This document shows positions 1 to 8,108 of a stretch of 64,000 nt of DNA, piece by piece; within the stretch, counting starts at the first letter, position 1, and each line of letters starts with the position of its first letter. Source of the stretch: Azospirillum melinis. Its GTDB lineage: Bacteria; Pseudomonadota; Alphaproteobacteria; Azospirillales; Azospirillaceae. The position numbers were made by a program, and so were the translations under genes. Where the stretch lies: NCBI RefSeq assembly GCF_013340935.1, contig NZ_WHOS01000021.1:1-64000 (forward strand), given 5' to 3'. The notes under the pieces are model-generated. The model saw only the letters and a program-made list of their open reading frames with translations, was not told where the DNA came from and made no database searches.

Positions 1-126
1 GCCTACAGCCCACCGGTCGAGTTCGAGGAAAATTTCCCGCCACCAGGGCCGGGCGGCCGCCCGGCCCTGGTGGCCTGACCAATCCGGAACAATTTAACAA
101 GCGTCTCAACTTCGGGGGGCGGTCCA
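1..126 (+). mobile_element. Right end of an IS3-family-like insertion sequence (partial)
   Basis: Frame 1 reads through to a TGA at 76-78 and gives a 25-residue tail beginning AYSPPVEFEE. This resembles the YxSPxxFE tail of IS3-family OrfB transposases. About 25 nt after the stop lies GTCTCAACTTCGGGGGGCGG followed by TCCA, ending at 126. Its complement begins TGGACCGCCCCC, like IS3-type terminal repeats (TG...CA ends). The rest of the element lies outside the window. The family call is inference from the tail and end sequence. Confidence 0.6.
39..74. terminator. Perfect 36-bp GC-only palindrome at the transposase 3' end
   Basis: Positions 39-56 and 57-74 are exact reverse complements with no loop. 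The palindrome covers the last codons and ends 2 nt before the transposase stop at 76-78. It could act as a transcription or translation block at the IS end, but there is no T-run, so a classic terminator is not proven. Confidence 0.45.
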
Positions 127-190
127 AGGGCCGGAAAACCGTTCCATAGCGTTCCATCCGTTCCATCCGGCCCCGATGCGGCTGGTCGCG

Positions 191-1894
191 TCAGGCTGCG
201 CGGACCTCTCCGATGAAGGCCTGGATCCGCTCGCGCAGCCGGTCGGAATCGTGCGACAGGCTGTCGGCGGCGCCCAGCACCTCCGAGGCCGCCTGTCCGA
301 CCTGTCCGGCGGAGCTGCTGACCTCGGCGATGTTGCCGGTCACCAGCTGGGTTCCCTGGGCTGCCTGCTGGATGTTGCGGCCGATCTCCTGGGTGGCGGC
401 GGTCTGCTGCTCCACCGCCGCGGCGATGGCGCCGGCGATGGAATCGACGTCGTTGATGGTGCGGCCGATGGTCTGGATCGCCGTCACCGTCCCGTCGGTC
501 ACCGTCTGGATTTCAGCGATCTGGCTGCCGATCTCCTCGGTCGCCTGGGCGGTCTGGGTGGCGAGCGCCTTCACCTCCTGCGCCACGACGGCGAAGCCCT
601 TGCCCGCCTCGCCCGCCCGCGCTGCCTCGATGGTGGCGTTGAGGGCGAGAAGGTTGGTCTGGCTGGCGATGTTCTGGATCAGGCTGACCACATCGCCGAT
701 CCGCTGGGCGGCCTCGACCAGCCGGGCGACCAACGCGTTGGTCCGCTCGCCTTCCTGCACCGCGTTGCGGGCGATGGCGGCGGCGGCGTTGACCTGCCGG
801 CCGATCTCGCCGATGGAGCTTCCCAGCTGTTCCGACGCCGCCGCGACGGTGGCGACGTTGGCGGAGGACTGCGCCGTGGTGGCGGCGACGGTCGCCGCCT
901 GTTCCGTCGTCTGCGAGGCGATGGCGGTCATGGTCTCGGCATTGCCGCGCAGATGGCGGGCTGCCGTCGCCACCGCCTGCACCACGTCCTGCACATCGGC
1001 GTCGAAGCGGTCGGCCAGCGCCCGCATGCCGGCCTGCCGGTCGCGTTCCGCCTGCAGCTTCTGCGCCTCGCGCTCCTCCTGCAGGCTGCGCATGGCGAGG
1101 CCGTTGCTCTTGAACACCTGCAACGCGCGGGCGAGCAGCCCGACCTCGTCCTTGCGGCCGGCGCCCTGGATGTCGACGGCGAGATTGCCGTCGGCGATGG
1201 CGGTCATGTCGGCGACCAGCCGGTGCAGCGGCCGGACGACGAAGACCACGATGATGGAGCCGAACAGGCCGAAGGCGACCAGCAGGCCGACACCGGCGAC
1301 GCCGTACAGGCGGGTCATGACGCTGGAGGACAGCGCCAGCGCCCGGTCCTCGGCGCGCTTGGTCTCCCCCAGGCTGTGCTCCACCCGCTCCGACAGCGCC
1401 GCGTTCAGCTTCTGCCGGACCGGACGGCCGACATCGATCGACACGCGGATCGCGCTGTCGGTGTCATAGGCCCGCGCCAGCTCGACTGCCTTCTGCGACA
1501 CCCGTTCATATTCGCCGACGATGGATTTGATCCCGGAGATCGCCTCGCGGTCGGCCGGGGCGTCGTAGGCCGCGGCCAGCCGGTCGATGGCGGTCAGCGC
1601 CTTGCCGATGTTGTCCTTGTAGCTCGCGAAGGCGGCGTCGATGCGCTCGCGCGTGCCGGCGACCAGCGCGTTGGATTCCGCGTCCATCGCATCGCCCATG
1701 GCCGATTGGATCGCCAGCGCCGCCGACAGCCGCCCGGCCACCACATCGGTCACCCGGCTCGTGGAGGCGGTCAGGTCGACCAGTGCCGATCTGGCCGTCC
1801 AAACCACGCTGCCCATGACGGCAAGCAGCAGGACCGCCGGGATGAGCAGCTTGTGAACCAGTTTCCGATCGGAAAACCAGGCGTGCAGGGCCAT
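191..1894 (-). CDS. Methyl-accepting chemotaxis protein
   Basis: A 567-aa inner-membrane chemoreceptor. There is one N-terminal TM helix (about residues 14-32), a periplasmic helical region of about 165 residues, a second TM helix (about 200-222), a HAMP segment, and a cytoplasmic signalling domain. The signalling domain carries the conserved hairpin tip ([15 protein letters not shown]), which contacts CheA/CheW. It has no C-terminal CheR-binding pentapeptide. The start at MALHAWFSD was chosen over a codon 22 residues upstream because GGAAAGAGA lies just before it and the next residues form the TM helix. The ligand cannot be predicted. The gene stands alone between the IS end and the formate locus. 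Confidence 0.9.
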   Translation of the reverse strand: MALHAWFSDRKLVHKLLIPAVLLLAVMGSVVWTARSALVDLTASTSRVTDVVAGRLSAALAIQSAMGDAMDAESNALVAGTRERIDAAFASYKDNIGKALTAIDRLAAAYDAPADREAISGIKSIVGEYERVSQKAVELARAYDTDSAIRVSIDVGRPVRQKLNAALSERVEHSLGETKRAEDRALALSSSVMTRLYGVAGVGLLVAFGLFGSIIVVFVVRPLHRLVADMTAIADGNLAVDIQGAGRKDEVGLLARALQVFKSNGLAMRSLQEEREAQKLQAERDRQAGMRALADRFDADVQDVVQAVATAARHLRGNAETMTAIASQTTEQAATVAATTAQSSANVATVAAASEQLGSSIGEIGRQVNAAAAIARNAVQEGERTNALVARLVEAAQRIGDVVSLIQNIASQTNLLALNATIEAARAGEAGKGFAVVAQEVKALATQTAQATEEIGSQIAEIQTVTDGTVTAIQTIGRTINDVDSIAGAIAAAVEQQTAATQEIGRNIQQAAQGTQLVTGNIAEVSSSAGQVGQAASEVLGAADSLSHDSDRLRERIQAFIGEVRAA

Positions 1895-2222
1895 GGGATG
1901 TCTCTTTCCAAGGACTATGGAGTGGATCGGGGGCTTTCTGCCCAAGGCAACCGGTGGCAACGGGAGCAGGAAACCCCAGCCCTATTAATTGCTATACGAT
2001 TGCATTGACTGAATTATGATAGACAATAGTTCGTGTCCAAACAAACGGTTTTTCTTGCCAACCGTGTGCCGTAGACAGGACCGCCGCAATCAAAGCGGTA
2101 GTGATTTGTTAACCCAACCGGGAGGCGGCAGCGGCAGATTGCCGCTTATCACTGGAAACAGTGTGGACATTCGTTATGATCGGGCGGTCATACCCCTGTC
2201 CGATACTCCGCTGAAGCCCAGA
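1895..2222. other. Intergenic region between the MCP and the RR/FdoI fossil
   Basis: It is AT-richer than its surroundings around 1975-2060. It holds a small perfect hairpin at 2131-2145 (GCGGCA, 3-nt loop, TGCCGC). It should carry the divergent promoters for the MCP gene (minus) and the former response-regulator gene (plus). No convincing -35/-10 or -24/-12 pair was found. Confidence 0.4.
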
Positions 2223-2633
2223 ATGCCAACCAACTCTCCGCCGCTTGATGACGCGGCCATCCCGTCCGCGGCCGCAGCGGAGGAGCCGGCAACCGCGCCG
2301 TCCGTGCTGATCGTCGATGACGAGGAAGGCATCCGCAATTTCCTGTCGCGCAGCCTGGAGCGGCGCGGCTGGCGCGTCACCACGACGGGCAGCGCCGAGG
2401 ACGCGGCGCTTCATCTCGAACGGCACTGTGTCGATCTGATCATCCTCGACATCGCCTTGCTGGTCCATGCGACGAGCGCGGTGGTGCTGATCTCCTCGAT
2501 CATCGTGCATGTCTATGCGGCGCTTTGGGTTCAGGGCACGATCCGCGCGATGGTCGAAGGCGTTGTTACCCATGGCTGGGCCAGGAAGCACCATCCGCGC
2601 TGGTATCGCGAGACCACGGGCAAGAAGGTCTGA
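2223..2633 (+). pseudogene. Response-regulator receiver fragment fused to the C-terminus of a formate dehydrogenase cytochrome b subunit
   Basis: The open frame joins two unrelated pieces. Before about 2450 it encodes the first half of a receiver domain (VLIVDDEEGIRNF, then DLIILDI, with the expected phospho-acceptor Asp). From about 2451 it encodes the last ~58 residues of an FdoI/FdnI-type membrane cytochrome b subunit: one TM helix with two histidines (LLVHAT, IIVHVY) and the family tail GWARKHHPRWYRE. Neither part can work alone: the receiver lacks its second half and any output domain, and the cytochrome lacks most of its helices. I read this as the scar of one deletion that removed the rest of the regulator and most of a formate dehydrogenase operon. 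The frame opens further upstream at 2016, but 2223 looks like the natural start. The next gene is fdhD, the usual partner of fdo operons. Confidence 0.8.
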
Positions 2634-2649
2634 GCCCTAGGAGACTGAC

Positions 2650-3486
2650 ATGCCGCTCGACATGCCGACCGATCCTTCGGACGGGACCGCCTTTCCAACC
2701 GTCCACCGCACCGCCGTCCTGCGGCTGGAGCAGGGACGGGCGGAGGCCTGCGACGACCTTGTGGTCGAGGAGGTCCCGGTCGCGCTGGTCTACAACCGCA
2801 TTTCCCATGCGGTGATGCTGGCCTCGCCCGAGAATCTGGACGATCTGGGGCTGGGCTTCAGCCTGTCGGAGGGCATCCTGGCCGGTCCGGACGAGCTGTT
2901 CGACATCGCCGTCAGGGAGGGCTGCGACGGGCTGGAGGTCCATATGGACATCCCGCTGGAGCGTTTCATGGCCTTGAAGGACCGCCGCCGCAGCATGACC
3001 GCGCGCACCGGCTGCGGCCTGTGCGGGGTGGAGAAGCTGGAGGCGGTGGCACGTGTCAAGGGCAGGGTGGTGCGCGGCGCACCCGTGCCGGTCGGCGCCG
3101 TGACGCGCGCGCTTGCCGACTTCGCCGAGCACCAGCGCCTGCACCGTCTGACGGGCGCCGTCCATGGCGTCGCCTGGGTCGATCGGTCGGGCGCCATCGA
3201 AGCGATCCGTGAAGATGTCGGCCGGCACAACGCGCTCGACAAGCTGATCGGCTGGATGGCCCGCACGGAAATCGACGCCACCGAAGGCTTCATCCTGACC
3301 TCCAGCCGGGCCAGCTTCGAAATGGTCCAGAAGGCGGCGGTCGCCGGAATTGGATGTCTGGTGGCCATCTCCGCTCCGACCGCGCTGGCCGTGTGGCTGG
3401 CGGACGGGTGCGGATTGACGTTGGCGGGGTTCGCCCGTGACGAGCGCATCGTGGTCTACAGCCATCCCGGCCATTTCATCGTGTGA
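2650..3486 (+). CDS. fdhD: Formate dehydrogenase accessory sulfurtransferase FdhD (copy 1)
   Basis: A 278-aa cytoplasmic protein. FdhD carries sulfur from the cysteine desulfurase to the Mo/W-bisMGD cofactor, which formate dehydrogenases need for activity. The conserved cysteine motif CGLC lies in the TGCGLCG segment, and the C-terminal half has the family signatures REDVGRHNALDKLIG and TSSRASFEMVQK. The start has an AGGAG site (near 2640) about 7 nt upstream. The gene follows the RR/FdoI fossil by 16 nt, so it was probably the last gene of a now-deleted fdo operon. It may now serve FdhF. A second paralog lies at 5270. Confidence 0.93.
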   Translation: MPLDMPTDPSDGTAFPTVHRTAVLRLEQGRAEACDDLVVEEVPVALVYNRISHAVMLASPENLDDLGLGFSLSEGILAGPDELFDIAVREGCDGLEVHMDIPLERFMALKDRRRSMTARTGCGLCGVEKLEAVARVKGRVVRGAPVPVGAVTRALADFAEHQRLHRLTGAVHGVAWVDRSGAIEAIREDVGRHNALDKLIGWMARTEIDATEGFILTSSRASFEMVQKAAVAGIGCLVAISAPTALAVWLADGCGLTLAGFARDERIVVYSHPGHFIV

Positions 3487-3529
3487 AGGCCAGGGATCGC
3501 GATTGCCCGTTCTTGCAATCGACAAAACC

Positions 3530-3561
3530 GAACGCCCCGGCTCCATCGAACCGGGGCGTTC
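3530..3561. terminator. Bidirectional terminator-like hairpin between fdhD and hupE
   Basis: A perfect 11-bp stem, GAACGCCCCGG (3530-3540) and CCGGGGCGTTC (3551-3561), around a 10-nt loop. It lies between convergent genes. There is no strong T-run on either side. Confidence 0.6.
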
Positions 3562-3606
3562 GCATGTCTGGTTTGGTCGGCGAGAGTCGGGGACCGGCCA
3601 ATCCCG

Positions 3607-4185
3607 TCAGCAGCGACCTGACGACGTTGACGAGTCCGGCTGCCGCCGCATCCACGATGCCAGCAGCCTGCGTGGAATATGGCGAGCCAGACCCATGGCG
3701 ATGCCGGCACCGTGCAGCATCCCGGTGGAAAGAACGAAGCCAAGCCCGTAAAGGAGCGGCTCAGCGGTCTGCGGCATCTCGGTGCCATGGGCATGGCCAT
3801 GCAGGACCGCGAAAGCGCCGACCAGGATCGCGGCGACGGCGACCGGCACCTGCCTGTTCAGCAGCACCAGCAGTCCGAGCACCGCCACCGAGGCGGCGAT
3901 TCCGGCCTCCACCGCTGGCAGTTCGATCCCCGCGATCCCAAGCGCGGCACCGCCGGACAGCATGGCGATGAAGGCGGCCGGCAGTATCCAGATCGCGCGG
4001 CCACCGTTCTGCGCCGCCCAGATGCCGACCGCCACCATCGTCAGCAAATGGTCGATGCCGGTCAGCGGATGAAGCACCCCCTGAAGGAACATCGCGTCGC
4101 CGGCATTGCCGGTGTGTGCAGCGGCCGGCAGAGCCAGCGTCGCCGCCAGAACGCCGGCGAGGCCGGCGGATAGCAACCTGTTCAT
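3607..4185 (-). CDS. hupE: HupE/UreJ family nickel permease
   Basis: A 192-aa membrane protein, probably importing Ni2+ for the hydrogenase. It has a signal-like N-terminus ending ALPAAAH, so the mature chain would begin with a histidine. The family motif HPLTGIDHLLTMVAVG is followed by several TM helices and a conserved LSTGMLHGAG segment near the end. A GAGGAG site precedes the start. The last ~25 residues (after MGLAR) do not look like the family. Another reading frame of the same strand downstream gives an AAGIVDAAAAGLVNVVRSLL segment, like the usual last helix, so a frameshift near 3660-3690 is possible. It is first of the minus-strand set hypA-hypC-hupE by position but last in transcription. 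Confidence 0.85.
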   Translation of the reverse strand: MNRLLSAGLAGVLAATLALPAAAHTGNAGDAMFLQGVLHPLTGIDHLLTMVAVGIWAAQNGGRAIWILPAAFIAMLSGGAALGIAGIELPAVEAGIAASVAVLGLLVLLNRQVPVAVAAILVGAFAVLHGHAHGTEMPQTAEPLLYGLGFVLSTGMLHGAGIAMGLARHIPRRLLASWMRRQPDSSTSSGRC

Positions 4186-4229
4186 CGGAACGATCTCCTC
4201 GTGGGGTTCGGCCGGCCACGTCGCCCGGG

Positions 4230-4511
4230 TCAGGCGAGCAGGGAGGCCTTCAGGTGCCCTCGCCCGGCCTCTGCCTCATCGACCTGGCGAAGCAGATCGA
4301 GGGTGACCAGTGCGTCTGCTTCCTCGACGCGGGAAAGTGCGAAGCCAAGATGGACCAGGACCCATTGGCCGATCTGACCGTTCATGTCGTCGCCCGCTTC
4401 TGCGATGCAGGACAGGTTGATTTCCCGTCTTTCGCCCAGGATCTCGGCGACAGCGAGCATCCGCCGCGCATCGGCGATGGCGATGATTCTGGCCGGTACT
4501 CCCAGGCACAT
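4230..4511 (-). CDS. hypC: HypC/HupF-type [NiFe]-hydrogenase maturation chaperone
   Basis: A 93-aa protein starting MCLGVPARI. The second-position cysteine is the family hallmark: it binds the Fe(CN)2CO unit passed from HypD and contacts the large-subunit precursor. Length and the GQIGQWVLVHLGFAL core fit HypC. It lies 23 nt downstream of hypA and 44 nt upstream of hupE on the same strand, so the three are probably co-transcribed. Its likely client is HyfG, encoded nearby. The other maturation genes (hypB, D, E, F) are not in this window. Confidence 0.93.
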   Translation of the reverse strand: MCLGVPARIIAIADARRMLAVAEILGERREINLSCIAEAGDDMNGQIGQWVLVHLGFALSRVEEADALVTLDLLRQVDEAEAGRGHLKASLLA

Positions 4512-4534
4512 GGTCGGGCTCCTTCTCGCCGCGG

Positions 4535-4876
4535 TTACGCCACTTCCAGTTCGACCAGCGTCAGGTCGTCGCCGCCGCGGGGGGACAGGCGCAGGCCGCC
4601 GCAGATCGGGCAGGGGGAGAGGCGCGTCGGAACCTCTCTCTCGCTGGAGCAGTCTTCACACCAGACCAAACCGGGCGGCTGTTGAATGTCCACCGTCGCT
4701 CCCTCGGCCAAGGTCTCGCGCCTGACCACGTCGAAGGCGAAGCGAAGGGCCTCCGGATCGACGCAGGCGAACCGCCCCACCGCCAACCGGATCCGCGTGA
4801 CCCGATGAAAGGCGTGGCGCTGCGATTCCTCCTGCAGCAACTCGATCAAGCGTTCGCACAATGAGAGTTCATGCAT
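4535..4876 (-). CDS. hypA: Hydrogenase nickel insertion protein HypA
   Basis: A 113-aa metallochaperone that delivers nickel to the [NiFe] site together with HypB. The N-terminal MHE supplies the nickel ligands, and the C-terminal zinc domain has two pairs (WCEDC and CPICG). Length is normal for the family. It is the first gene of hypA-hypC-hupE and is divergent from fdhD copy 2. The zinc-less relative at 22080 makes this the intact copy in the window. Confidence 0.93.
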   Translation of the reverse strand: MHELSLCERLIELLQEESQRHAFHRVTRIRLAVGRFACVDPEALRFAFDVVRRETLAEGATVDIQQPPGLVWCEDCSSEREVPTRLSPCPICGGLRLSPRGGDDLTLVELEVA

Positions 4877-5269
4877 CGTCCTTCTCCACGATGGGAGCCG
4901 GAAGTGCCGAGCGGAAAACGCATCGGTTCAAGAGACCTCCAAGGCATATCACCGCCAATTGACCGCTGCAAACTATAAATCAGGAAATACCTGTTTCATA
5001 GAATAAGACTGATCGATAAAGGAATTCTATGGTGCGATAACCAGAATTTATTCAAAGATGATTGTCAAATATTTCCAATGAGCCGGAATGCCGCATGTCG
5101 TTCTGCGGCGACTTGATACAGAATCGGGCAGCGGGTGCTTGGCTGACCTTGCGGCCGGGTTCGATGCTCCAGGGCCGGCCGCGCCGACGGCAGACCATGA
5201 CGGACCGTCCAGCCGGCGCCCGCACTCCATCGTCCACAAACTCGCCACAGCCAGGGTTCGGGCCATATC
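4877..5269. promoter_or_regulatory. AT-rich divergent regulatory region between hypA and fdhD copy 2
   Basis: From about 4970 to 5085 the GC content is far below that of the flanking genes. It holds two inverted repeats. One is CAGG-AAATA-CCTG at 4981-4993. The other is a perfect 8-bp pair, CATAGAAT (4997-5004) and ATTCTATG (5024-5031). The segment GATAAAGGAATTC (5015-5027) partly resembles the GGAATTC/GATAAG motif seen upstream of hyfA and hydN. No sigma-54 -24/-12 element with GG-N10-GC spacing was found. It is probably the control region for both directions. Confidence 0.5.
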
Positions 5270-6136
5270 ATGGAACATGCAACCGCCTGTACCGCCCCGC
5301 CGTTCGCCACACTTTCCCTGGCTCAACCGCTTTCCCACCGGGGAATCCGGCATGTGCAGGCGATTGTCCGCACGGAGTCCGGCTTCGACCGACGGGAAGA
5401 GAAGATCGTCGACGAGGTGCCGGTCGGGCTCGTCTACGCCGACGATCTTTTCGCCGTCATGCTGGCGACACCCACCGACCTGGAGGATTTCGCCACCGGC
5501 TTTTCCCTCAGCGAGGGGATCGTCGGCAGCGCCGACGAATTGGCCGTCACCGCCATTGATGAGCTGGCGGACGGCGTCCGCATCCGCATGCAGTTGCCGG
5601 TGGAGCGGCTGGCCGCCCTGCTTCGTCGCAAGCGGAACCTGATGGGCGGGTCCGGCTGCGGCCGTTGCGGCACCGACAGTTTCGCCGAAACCCTGAGACC
5701 GCTCGATCCGGTCCGCTCCGCCGCCTGCATCGAACCGGACGCGATCAGCCGCGCCATGGCGGCGTTGCCGGCGGGCCAGAGCCTGAACCGGGAGACCGGG
5801 GCCGTCCATGCCGCCGGCTTTGCCCGCCCCGATGGCGAGTTGGTGGCGGTGCGTGAGGATGTCGGCCGGCACAATGCGCTCGACAAGCTGATCGGCGCGC
5901 TCGCCCGTGACCGGATCGATTCCACCGGCGGCTTCGTCGTGGTGTCGAGCCGCTGTTCCTTCGAAATGGTCCACAAGACGGCTGCGGCCGGCATTCCACT
6001 GATCGCCGCCATCTCCGCCCCGACCTCGCTGTGCATCGGCTTCGCCGAAGCGGTGGGAGTGGGTGTCGTCGCCTTCGTGCGGCAAGGCCGCCTCACCGTC
6101 TACGCCGTTCCGTCGCGGGTTGTGACGACCGTCTGA
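5270..6136 (+). CDS. fdhD: Formate dehydrogenase accessory sulfurtransferase FdhD (copy 2)
   Basis: A 288-aa FdhD paralog with the cysteine motif CGRC (copy 1 has CGLC) and the shared signatures REDVGRHNALDKLIG and SSRCSFEMVHKTAAAG. It would sulfurate the molybdenum cofactor of a formate dehydrogenase. It is divergent from hypA and separated from focA by a strong terminator. The two copies differ widely outside the motifs, so they look like old paralogs rather than a recent duplication. Copy 2 may be the partner of FdhF, as copy 1 sits in a deleted fdo context, but this is inference. The ribosome site is weak, so the start could lie elsewhere within the first ~30 codons. Confidence 0.9.
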   Translation: MEHATACTAPPFATLSLAQPLSHRGIRHVQAIVRTESGFDRREEKIVDEVPVGLVYADDLFAVMLATPTDLEDFATGFSLSEGIVGSADELAVTAIDELADGVRIRMQLPVERLAALLRRKRNLMGGSGCGRCGTDSFAETLRPLDPVRSAACIEPDAISRAMAALPAGQSLNRETGAVHAAGFARPDGELVAVREDVGRHNALDKLIGALARDRIDSTGGFVVVSSRCSFEMVHKTAAAGIPLIAAISAPTSLCIGFAEAVGVGVVAFVRQGRLTVYAVPSRVVTTV

Positions 6137-6146
6137 TCCGAACCGA

Positions 6147-6190
6147 AAAGCCTGCGGGCCGGTTTATCGCCGGCCCGCAGGCTTTTCTTT
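6147..6190. terminator. Intrinsic terminator shared by fdhD copy 2 and focA
   Basis: A perfect 16-bp stem, AAAGCCTGCGGGCCGG (6147-6162) and CCGGCCCGCAGGCTTT (6170-6185), with a 7-nt loop and a T-rich tail (TTTTCTTTT). On the minus strand the A-run before the stem provides a short T tail, so it can serve both convergent transcripts. Confidence 0.9.
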
Positions 6191-6206
6191 TGCGTGTGCC
6201 ATATTT

Positions 6207-7115
6207 TCAGTGGGTCGCCGCCGGCTGCCCCATCGACGGCAGCGGCTTTTGCGACGGCAGCGGGGTCAGACCGCCAAGGCCCTTGCGGTAGATCAGCCAA
6301 TAGATGCCGCCGACGAACACCGAGCCGCCGACGATATTGCCCAGCGTGGCGAACAGCAGGTTGTGCAGGATTCCACCCGCCGTGATCGTCGACACGTCCA
6401 GCCCGGCCGGCACATGGCCCGTCATCTTCAGCAGATAGGCCAGCGGCAGGAAATACAGGTTGGCGATGCAGTGCTCGAAGCCGGCGGCGACAAAGGCGGC
6501 AACAGGCAGGGTCAGCGCCACGATCTTGTCGGTCACCGTCCGGCCGGCATAGGCGAGCCACACGGCGAGGCAGACCAGCAGGTTGCACAGGATGCCCTTG
6601 AAGAAGATCGTCACCGCATCCGGCGCGATCTTGCCGATGGCGAGCTTCAGCACCGCGGCTCCGACCGCACCATTGTTCATCTCGGTGTGATGCGACATGT
6701 AGATGAGGAACACGAGGCCCATCGACCCGACCGCATTGCCGATCCAGATCGTCGCCCAGTTGCGCAGCACCTGCGCCGTGTTGATCTGGCCGTTGGCCCG
6801 CGCCATCACGATCAGGCAATTGCCGGTGAACAGCTCCGCCCCGCCGACCATGACGATGGCAAGGCCGAGCGAGAAGACCAGCCCGCCCAATATGCGCTGG
6901 ACGGCAAAGCTCAGCGCGGTGTCGGCCAGCACGATGACGAAGAACATGCCGCCCAACCCGATGCCGCCGCCGGCGACCACCGCCAGCATGAAGCTGGGCA
7001 GGAAGGGCATCGTCGCCTTTTTTACCCCCAGCTTTTCGACCTTGTCCTGAATCTCGGCGGGCGAGTAGGCATCCATGCCGAGAACCGGTGTGTCTTTCGA
7101 TGCAGGATCACCCAT
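6207..7115 (-). CDS. focA: Formate/nitrite transporter family channel (FocA-type)
   Basis: A 302-aa pentameric-channel family protein with about six TM helices. Family signatures are GGAELFTGN, KGILCNLLVCLAVW, GFEHCIANLYFLP (with the central pore histidine) and TLGNIVGGSVFVGGIYW. It would move formate across the inner membrane and feed the formate hydrogenlyase. A TGGAGG site lies just upstream of the start. It is the last gene of the hyf operon, 70 nt after hycI, and is followed by an intrinsic terminator. Nitrite transport is possible for the family, but the context points to formate. Confidence 0.92.
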   Translation of the reverse strand: MGDPASKDTPVLGMDAYSPAEIQDKVEKLGVKKATMPFLPSFMLAVVAGGGIGLGGMFFVIVLADTALSFAVQRILGGLVFSLGLAIVMVGGAELFTGNCLIVMARANGQINTAQVLRNWATIWIGNAVGSMGLVFLIYMSHHTEMNNGAVGAAVLKLAIGKIAPDAVTIFFKGILCNLLVCLAVWLAYAGRTVTDKIVALTLPVAAFVAAGFEHCIANLYFLPLAYLLKMTGHVPAGLDVSTITAGGILHNLLFATLGNIVGGSVFVGGIYWLIYRKGLGGLTPLPSQKPLPSMGQPAATH

Positions 7116-7185
7116 GGCGAAATTCCTCCACCTGTCTTGAATTGCGAATCTTGAGTTGCCGAGAATGCCGGATCACCCTGACCGG

Positions 7186-7644
7186 TCAGCCCACCGTCTC
7201 GTAGGCCTCGAATCCCTCGCCGCGGACGAGCCGTTCGTGAACCGCCTCCACGGAGTTGCGGATGGTGGGTGTGACCGGCGCGAAGAAGCTGGTGTCCTGC
7301 GGCTGGATGCCGAGAAACAGGATCTCCGGCACGGTCTCCCGCAGGCTGTCGATCAGGAAGTTCAGCGGGATGGCGTGGGTGGTGACCATGAACTGCTCGG
7401 CGACGCTGTCCTCCTCGATCAGGCGGACCTCGCCCGGCGGCAACTCCATGTCGGCGGCATCGACGATCAGCACCCGGTGCGGCGCCAGCGAGCGGATGTG
7501 GTGGGTGTGGTTCTCCGGGACATCCTCGCCGTCCACCACGATCCAGCCGGGGGCCGGCTGCTCGTCGAGCAGCTGGGCCAGCAGCGGGCCGGCGCCGTCG
7601 TCGCCGCGCAGGACATTGCCAACCGTAAATACGACATCGGTCAT
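7186..7644 (-). CDS. hycI: Hydrogenase maturation endopeptidase HycI-type
   Basis: A 152-aa protease that removes the C-terminal extension of the hydrogenase large subunit after nickel insertion. The N-terminal VGNVLRGDDGAGP motif carries one of the acidic Ni-contact residues, and DAADMELPPGE carries another. The start is ATG at 7642-7644, overlapping the hycH stop by 4 nt, which is preferred over an upstream in-frame codon inside hycH. Its substrate should be HyfG (9493-11208), whose tail has the length removed from E. coli HycE. Confidence 0.92.
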   Translation of the reverse strand: MTDVVFTVGNVLRGDDGAGPLLAQLLDEQPAPGWIVVDGEDVPENHTHHIRSLAPHRVLIVDAADMELPPGEVRLIEEDSVAEQFMVTTHAIPLNFLIDSLRETVPEILFLGIQPQDTSFFAPVTPTIRNSVEAVHERLVRGEGFEAYETVG

Positions 7645-8108
7645 GACAGCCGTCTCCCCATCAGATAGATCGCGGGTTCGCGCCGGATGGCGTCCAGCGC
7701 CGTGCGCAGCCGGTCGAGCCACGCCGCCACGTCGGGCGGCGCGGTGGGCAGCGCCGCCTCGACCGCCGTCATCAGCGGCCGGATGTGGGTGCTGTCCACC
7801 GTGATCTCGCCGAAGCGCAGCAGGCCCGACAACTTGCGATGCGCCTCCTCGCTGTCCTTCAGCGCGTCGAGAACGCGGTCGAACACCGTGGTGGTGCAGC
7901 GGAAGGCCGGCTTGAAACAGTCGAACACGCCGATGTGATGCCCGATGGCCAGCGAATAATAGACCACCTGCTTCGCATCTTCGGGAATGTCATCCTTCCG
8001 CTCCAGCACCTTGGCGTTCAGCTGATAGAAGACCACCTCCGGCGCCGCACCCCGGCCGGCGCACAGGCCGGGGATGGAGGCGGGATCGGCCTGTGCGGGC
8101 ATGGTCAT
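7641..8108 (-). CDS. hycH: Formate hydrogenlyase maturation protein HycH-like
   Basis: A 155-aa soluble protein. E. coli HycH/HyfJ are about 136 aa and are needed for formate hydrogenlyase assembly, though the exact step is unclear. Family-like features are [12 protein letters not shown] and the [18 protein letters not shown] core. The start MTMPAQ overlaps the end of hyfI by 4 nt and the gene overlaps hycI by 4 nt, giving tight translational coupling. An upstream start would run deep into hyfI and is not supported. Confidence 0.85.
   Translation of the reverse strand: MTMPAQADPASIPGLCAGRGAAPEVVFYQLNAKVLERKDDIPEDAKQVVYYSLAIGHHIGVFDCFKPAFRCTTTVFDRVLDALKDSEEAHRKLSGLLRFGEITVDSTHIRPLMTAVEAALPTAPPDVAAWLDRLRTALDAIRREPAIYLMGRRLS

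Noticed and set aside
2016..2222. Upstream extension of the response-regulator fragment
   Set aside because: The 69 extra codons show no domain and have low coding character; the start at 2223 fits the receiver domain better.
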